Of a DNA stretch of 64,000 nt, positions 59,661 through 64,000 are shown one piece after another. The stretch covers positions 4,898,001-4,962,000 of the forward strand of contig NZ_CP113949.1 in NCBI RefSeq assembly GCF_026810445.1, written 5' to 3'. The notes beneath the pieces were generated by a model. It was not told the origin of the DNA. It was given only the letters and a program-made list of their open reading frames with translations, and searched no databases. The DNA is from Pseudomonas sp. BSw22131 (GTDB lineage: Bacteria > Pseudomonadota > Gammaproteobacteria > Pseudomonadales > Pseudomonadaceae). The position numbers and the translations under genes are program-made. Within the stretch, counting starts at the first letter, position 1. Every line of letters starts with the position of its first letter.

Positions 59661-60878
59661 ATGGCGACCAAAGCAGTAAAAGTCAGCGCCTTTACCTGGG
59701 AAGGTCTGGACAAGAAGGGCACGAAAGTCACAGGTGAAATCAACGGCCACAACCCGGCCCTGGTCAAGGCGCAGCTGCGCAAACAAGGTATCAACCCCAC
59801 AAAAGTCCGCAAAAAGTCCGTTTCGATCTTCAGCAAAGGCAAGAAAATCAAGCCGCTGGACATCGCTTTTTTCAGCCGCCAGATGGCAACCATGATGAAG
59901 GCGGGCGTACCGCTGTTGCAGTCGTTCGACATCATCATTGAGGGCACAGACAACCCGAACATGCGCACACTGGTTGATGACGTAAAACAGCAAGTCGCAT
60001 CCGGCCACAGCTTTGCCACGGCGCTACGTCAGAAGCCTCAATATTTTGATGACCTGTTCTGCAACCTGGTGGACGCAGGCGAGCAAGCCGGTGCGCTGGA
60101 AGCGCTGCTCGACAGGGTTGCGACTTACAAGGAAAAAACCGAGTCGTTGAAAGCAAAAATCAAAAAAGCCATGACGTATCCGATTGCGGTTGTCGTGGTC
60201 GCCTTCATCGTGACCGGCATTTTGCTGATTAAAGTGGTGCCGCAGTTTCAATCGGTGTTTGCAGGCTTCGGCGCCAAACTTCCAGCATTTACGCTGATGG
60301 TGATTGGCTTGTCGGAAGCCGTACAGGAGTATTGGTACATGTTTTTGGGCGCGATGTTTCTCGCCTTTTGGTCGTTCAAACGGGCACACAAAACATCCGA
60401 AAAGTTTCGCAACGGTGTAGATCGTGCGCTTCTCAAGTTTCCCATCATCGGCCCTTTGCTCTACAAGTCTGCGGTCGCCCGTTACGCCCGCACGCTGTCG
60501 ACCACCTTCGCTGCGGGTGTCCCGTTAGTTGAAGCGCTTGATTCGGTAGCAGGCGCAACCGGTAACGTCGTCTTTAAAAACGCGGTCAACAAGGTCAAGC
60601 AAGACGTCTCAACCGGCATGCAACTCAACTTCTCCATGCGCAGCACCGGTGTTTTCCCGATGCTGGCCGTGCAAATGACGGCTATCGGCGAAGAGTCCGG
60701 CGCACTGGACAATATGCTCGACAAGGTCGCGACCTATTACGAGGACGAAGTCGATAACCTGGTCGACAGCCTTACAAGCCTGATGGAGCCGATGATCATG
60801 GCCTTCCTCGGCGTTGTCGTCGGCGGCCTCGTCATCGCCATGTACCTCCCCATCTTCCAACTCGGAAACGTCGTCTAA
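59661..60878 (+). CDS. pilC: type IV pilus inner-membrane platform protein PilC
   Basis: A 405-residue GspF-family protein with two related cytoplasmic domains (PLDIAFFSRQMATMMKAGVP, then SAVARYARTLSTTFAAGVPL) and three membrane segments (~175-200, ~220-240, ~375-400). It links the motor ATPases to pilin assembly. It follows pilB after 2 bp and precedes pilD after 3 bp, so the three are one operon. Confidence 0.95.
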   Translation: MATKAVKVSAFTWEGLDKKGTKVTGEINGHNPALVKAQLRKQGINPTKVRKKSVSIFSKGKKIKPLDIAFFSRQMATMMKAGVPLLQSFDIIIEGTDNPNMRTLVDDVKQQVASGHSFATALRQKPQYFDDLFCNLVDAGEQAGALEALLDRVATYKEKTESLKAKIKKAMTYPIAVVVVAFIVTGILLIKVVPQFQSVFAGFGAKLPAFTLMVIGLSEAVQEYWYMFLGAMFLAFWSFKRAHKTSEKFRNGVDRALLKFPIIGPLLYKSAVARYARTLSTTFAAGVPLVEALDSVAGATGNVVFKNAVNKVKQDVSTGMQLNFSMRSTGVFPMLAVQMTAIGEESGALDNMLDKVATYYEDEVDNLVDSLTSLMEPMIMAFLGVVVGGLVIAMYLPIFQLGNVV

Positions 60879-60881
60879 CCC

Positions 60882-61754
60882 ATGTCCCTCCTCGATCTCC
60901 TGGCCAGCTCTCCCCTGGCCTTTATCCTGTGCACGCTTGTTTTAGGCCTGCTGGTTGGCAGCTTTCTCAACGTGGTCGTTTACCGCTTGCCGATCATGAT
61001 GATCCGCGACTGGAAAACCCAGGCGCGCGAGATGCTCGAGTTGCCAGCAGAGCCAACGACGCCAACGTTCAATCTGATCCTCCCGCACTCACGCTGCCCG
61101 CATTGTTCACACCAGATCCGTGCGTGGGAAAACCTGCCGGTCATCAGCTACCTGTTTCTGGGCGGCAAATGCTCAAGCTGCAAAGCGCCGATCAGCAAGC
61201 GTTATCCGCTGGTGGAGCTGACCTGCGGATTGCTGTCGGCGTTTATCGCCTGGCATTTCGGGTTTGGATGGCAGGCCGGGGCGATGCTGGTCTTGAGTTG
61301 GGGGTTGTTAGCGATGAGCCTGATCGACGCCGATCACCAACTGCTGCCCGATTCAATCGTTCTACCCCTGCTGTGGCTGGGCCTGATCGTCAATACGTTT
61401 GGCCTGTTCACCTCGCTGACCGACGCACTCTGGGGCGCGGTGGCCGGGTATCTGGTGCTGTGGCTGGTGTTCTGGCTGTTCAAGCTGGTCACCGGCAAAG
61501 AAGGCATGGGTTATGGGGATTTCAAGCTGCTGGCCATGCTCGGCGCATGGGGTGGATGGCAGATATTGCCGCTGACGATTCTACTGTCGTCGCTGGTGGG
61601 CGCGGTTTTGGGCTTGATCATGCTGCGCTTGCGCAACGTCGAAACCAGCACGCCAATCCCGTTTGGTCCTTATCTGGCCATCGCGGGGTGGATCGCTTTG
61701 CTCTGGGGTGATCAAATAACCGCTTCGTATCTGCAAATTGCCGGTTTCAGATGA
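60882..61754 (+). CDS. pilD: prepilin peptidase / N-methyltransferase PilD
   Basis: A 290-residue membrane aspartic protease that cleaves PilA-type leaders and methylates the new N-terminus; it also serves type II secretion pseudopilins. Visible: [11 protein letters not shown] near the start, the four-Cys zinc site (CPHC and CSSC), and both catalytic Asp motifs ([27 protein letters not shown]). Eight membrane segments. It overlaps coaE by 4 bp. Confidence 0.96.
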   Translation: MSLLDLLASSPLAFILCTLVLGLLVGSFLNVVVYRLPIMMIRDWKTQAREMLELPAEPTTPTFNLILPHSRCPHCSHQIRAWENLPVISYLFLGGKCSSCKAPISKRYPLVELTCGLLSAFIAWHFGFGWQAGAMLVLSWGLLAMSLIDADHQLLPDSIVLPLLWLGLIVNTFGLFTSLTDALWGAVAGYLVLWLVFWLFKLVTGKEGMGYGDFKLLAMLGAWGGWQILPLTILLSSLVGAVLGLIMLRLRNVETSTPIPFGPYLAIAGWIALLWGDQITASYLQIAGFR

Positions 61755-62374
61755 CCCACGCTGTTGCTCAACCCTGGATTCTTGGCCTGACTGGCGGCAT
61801 CGGCAGCGGCAAAAGCGCAGCCGCGCAAGTGTTTGTCGATCTCGGCGTGCATCTGGTGGACGCCGATCAGGCTGCACGCTGGGTGGTCGAACCGGGCCGC
61901 CCTGCTCTCGCCGCCATTGCCGGCCACTTCGGTGAAGGCGTGTTGCAGGCAGACGGCACGCTGGATCGTGCAGCGTTACGCGAGTTGATCTTCAAAGACC
62001 CGGCGCAGCGCGTCTGGCTAGAAGCTTTGCTGCACCCGCTGATACGTGAGGAAATCGCTGCTTACCTCGCCAAAGCCCAATCGCCCTACGCCATTCTGGT
62101 GTCACCGCTGCTGCTCGAAACCACTCAGCACGCGATGGTGAAACGCGTGCTGGTGATCGATGTGCCAGAGGCGATTCAGATTCAGCGCACGGTCGCACGC
62201 GATGGCAGCAACGAAGAACAAGTCCGGGCGATCCTCAAGGCGCAGGCCACGCGGGAGCAACGCTTGAGCCGCGCCGATGACGTGATCGTCAATGACCGCG
62301 ATCCCGCCTGGCTGAAAAGCGAGGTCGAGCGCTTGCATCACTTTTATTTAACTTTGTGTGGAGGCCAATCATGA
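61751..62374 (+). CDS. coaE: dephospho-CoA kinase
   Basis: A 207-residue enzyme for the last step of CoA synthesis, phosphorylating the 3'-OH of dephospho-CoA. P-loop [33 protein letters not shown], and the LID region with [17 protein letters not shown]. It overlaps pilD and yacG by 4 bp each, the order known from Pseudomonas (pilD-coaE-yacG). Confidence 0.96.
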   Translation: MTHAVAQPWILGLTGGIGSGKSAAAQVFVDLGVHLVDADQAARWVVEPGRPALAAIAGHFGEGVLQADGTLDRAALRELIFKDPAQRVWLEALLHPLIREEIAAYLAKAQSPYAILVSPLLLETTQHAMVKRVLVIDVPEAIQIQRTVARDGSNEEQVRAILKAQATREQRLSRADDVIVNDRDPAWLKSEVERLHHFYLTLCGGQS

Positions 62375-62574
62375 GCCAACCAATGACCGTCGATTGCCCA
62401 ACCTGTGGAGCGCCGGTGGAATGGAAGCCCGAGAGCACCTTCCGGCCGTTCTGTTCTGACCGCTGCAAACTGATTGACCTGGGCGCCTGGGCGTCAGATG
62501 AGCACTCAATACCGGTAGCGCCGGATGCCGAAGACGAGCTGTTTTCAGGTGACTTCGACCCCCGCCACCATTGA
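62371..62574 (+). CDS. yacG: DNA gyrase inhibitor YacG
   Basis: A 67-residue zinc protein from ATG 62371 ([20 protein letters not shown]) with the four-Cys site CPTCG and [20 protein letters not shown]. YacG binds GyrB and blocks DNA binding by gyrase. It overlaps coaE by 4 bp. A GTGGCGTC/GACGCCAC hairpin (62597-62618) follows, a weak shared terminator with the convergent gene. Confidence 0.94.
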   Translation: MSQPMTVDCPTCGAPVEWKPESTFRPFCSDRCKLIDLGAWASDEHSIPVAPDAEDELFSGDFDPRHH

Positions 62575-62627
62575 TCACGCCCTGTCACTCATTGAAGTGG
62601 CGTCCTTGCAGACGCCACGAAGGTTCA

Positions 62628-63098
62628 TCAGCGCTTATCAAGCGCTTGGCGCAAATCGTGAGCCTGGGAAAACTGCTCCTGGCTGAACACCTTTCCGTCC
62701 TGCAAACGCAGCAGCAAGACTTTCTCGGCATCACCGGGGTAACGCGGTACCACGCGCGCATCCCGATCCAGCATGACCCGGTACGAGTAAGCACGCATGG
62801 CAGGCACGGCAAACATCTTGGCGATGATGGCCGGCATCTTTTGAATATCCGCCACGAACACCGCGTGGTGCTGTTCAAGGTAACCCTTCGGGCTGTCTTG
62901 TAAGGCAGCGTTGACCAGTTTGGCCGCATCCATGCTGCGCGCCACTAATAAGGTCTGCGCGTCCCGGCTCAGGGTGTACGGCTGATCGTACTGGTCCAGC
63001 AATGTCCAGGGCGCAACGGGATCGCCCACCTCAAGCGCCGACGCAGTCAGGGGCACAAGTGCTAACAGCAATGCAGGGAAGATTTTCAATCCGATCAT
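62628..63098 (-). CDS. secreted protein with thioredoxin-like fold, function unknown
   Basis: A 156-residue protein with a signal peptide (MIGLKIFPALLLALVPLTAS, cut after ASA) and a mature domain starting VGDPVAPWTLLDQYDQPYTL, the usual start of peroxiredoxin/TlpA-like folds. There is no CxxC; Cys residues are absent from the mature part, so it is not a classical redox protein. The segment MPAIIAKMFAVPAMRAYSYR is conserved-looking. It converges on yacG. Confidence 0.72.
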   Translation of the reverse strand: MIGLKIFPALLLALVPLTASALEVGDPVAPWTLLDQYDQPYTLSRDAQTLLVARSMDAAKLVNAALQDSPKGYLEQHHAVFVADIQKMPAIIAKMFAVPAMRAYSYRVMLDRDARVVPRYPGDAEKVLLLRLQDGKVFSQEQFSQAHDLRQALDKR

Positions 63099-63232
63099 CC
63101 TGTGGCAGAAAAGGCGCTGAGCGCAGTTGCCAGCGATTCTAGCGCCAAGTCGCAGTCGACTCCGCGCTCGCCATTAACTTTAATCCAGCCAGACAGGTTT
63201 TTTCTGCGCCGTAGAACGCTAAGCTTGGGCGC

Positions 63233-63862
63233 ATGGATGACTCTGACTACCTGCGTCTTTTGACGACTCAAGCCGAACAAGCCAACGCGTTCCTTTCCAA
63301 TGCGCGCAAGTGGGAGCGTGAGCGTTGGGTTTGCCAGCGCTTGCTACAGGGTTTGAACATCCCGCATCGCAATGAAGACTTTCTGCCGGCAGGACAAGAG
63401 CCGCCGGACGTGCTGTTTCGCGATGCCTGTTTCGAGGTTTTTTTTGTGCTGGATGAAGGCCGTCGGTTGAATGATGAATGGCGTGAAGAATTGCAGCGCC
63501 GGCGCAGCGCGTTTTCGCTCAGCCAACTGGTGCGCCGCGAGGCCAAGCCCAAGCGCATTCCAGCGTCTGAACTGCTGCACCGCCTGGCGCCTACCCTGAA
63601 AAAGAAGGCCCATAACTACAAAGAACGCGGGCTGGACCTCGGCGAACTGGACATCATCGCCTTCGCCAGCCTCAAACGCGAAGTGCTTGACCTCAACAGC
63701 CACTTTCCGCCGCCCACCGAATACCTGCGCCAAGGCTGGCGCTCGTTGTCACTGGTCGGCCCCACCTTCGCACGCGTGCTTTTTGCCCATCCCGACGCGC
63801 CGGATTTTCTCAGGACCAACCTGGGCCGCAGCGTGGTGTTCGACGTAGGAATCAGTCTATGA
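63233..63862 (+). CDS. DUF1780 family protein
   Basis: A 209-residue conserved Pseudomonas protein (MDDSDYLRLLTTQAEQANAF start; RNEDFLPAGQEPPDVLFRDA and VFFVLDEGRRLNDEWREELQ). The pattern resembles a restriction-endonuclease-like fold, and a structure of the P. aeruginosa homologue is known to me as a putative endonuclease-like protein, but activity is not established. Its stop overlaps the MOSC gene (ATGA). Confidence 0.85.
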   Translation: MDDSDYLRLLTTQAEQANAFLSNARKWERERWVCQRLLQGLNIPHRNEDFLPAGQEPPDVLFRDACFEVFFVLDEGRRLNDEWREELQRRRSAFSLSQLVRREAKPKRIPASELLHRLAPTLKKKAHNYKERGLDLGELDIIAFASLKREVLDLNSHFPPPTEYLRQGWRSLSLVGPTFARVLFAHPDAPDFLRTNLGRSVVFDVGISL

Positions 63863-64000
63863 GTCCCTTGCAGGAATTGATCGCCGATGTGCCGCAGACA
63901 GGCCGCGTACGCTGGATTGGCGTGCGCCCGGAATCGCGTGGCGAGATGATTGAACTGGACGCGGTCGAGGCACGCCGTGAAGCCGGACTGACCGGCGATC
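63859..64000 (+). CDS. MOSC-domain protein (3' end outside window)
   Basis: The first 47 residues (MSPLQELIADVPQTGRVRWI, then GVRPESRGEMIELDAVEARR) match the start of MOSC-domain molybdenum-sulfur carrier-type proteins that follow DUF1780 in Pseudomonas. It runs off the right edge. It overlaps the DUF1780 stop by 4 bp. Confidence 0.75.
   Translation, partial: MSPLQELIADVPQTGRVRWIGVRPESRGEMIELDAVEARREAGLTGD

Overview
The window looks like a chromosome segment of a Pseudomonas, most likely of the fluorescens/syringae lineage. The evidence is the gene order tRNA-Thr, pilA, pilBCD, coaE, yacG, DUF1780, MOSC on one side and ampE, ampD, DUF1631, nadC on the other, plus a tmRNA gene downstream of a D-lactate dehydrogenase gene and Pseudomonas-type REP repeats. 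No species name is claimed.

Layout. (1) 1-3.3 kb is core: the end of an FAD/Fe-S D-lactate dehydrogenase gene, a small secreted protein, and tmRNA (ssrA). (2) 3.3-24.5 kb is a defective lambdoid prophage inserted at the 3' end of ssrA and bounded by a perfect 30-bp repeat. From the right end inward it has integrase and excisionase, a rightward early block (CI-type repressor, SOS-type DUF1654 gene, LuxR-type regulator, extended CsrA), a leftward block (Cro, small genes, ORF6N antirepressor, replication proteins, DnaB, a second integrase, Q), and a tail fragment (G/GT recoding pair, tape measure) plus an S49 head protease. Terminase, portal, capsid and lysis genes are not seen. A 52-bp perfect repeat precedes each remaining late fragment. 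Cargo at the two ends is a broken TIR/DUF3298 fusion and an SEC-C protein. (3) 24.5-26.8 kb is a second small island: a deleted hsdR fused to a NucS-like nuclease gene, ending at a third, decayed tmRNA-tail copy.

(4) 26.8-45 kb is an accessory signalling region. It holds an EAL fragment, a CHASE/multi-PAS hybrid kinase with a REC-GGDEF partner, a GGDEF fragment cut by an IS66 element, a probable type VI DNase effector with its immunity gene (Tde/Tdi type), a LysE exporter, an IS3 element with three indels, a GGDEF-EAL protein and a sensory diguanylate cyclase. (5) 45-52 kb has a SotB-type MFS exporter, a second copy of the small secreted protein family, a 94-bp tandem repeat array, and an amino-acid decarboxylase with its PotE-like antiporter. 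(6) 52-64 kb is core: ampD-ampE, DUF1631, nadC, tRNA-Thr, type IV pilus genes pilA and pilBCD, coaE, yacG and conserved hypotheticals.

Single-base indels in short homopolymers break at least six accessory genes, while the core genes read cleanly. This points to decay of mobile DNA more than to random base-calling error. The most interesting items are the Ntox15-like effector/immunity pair, the TIR-DUF3298 fusion, the prophage CsrA with an extra domain, the SOS-box gene with a nine-A run, the nuclease with an EVE-like tail, and three stacked tmRNA attachment sites.
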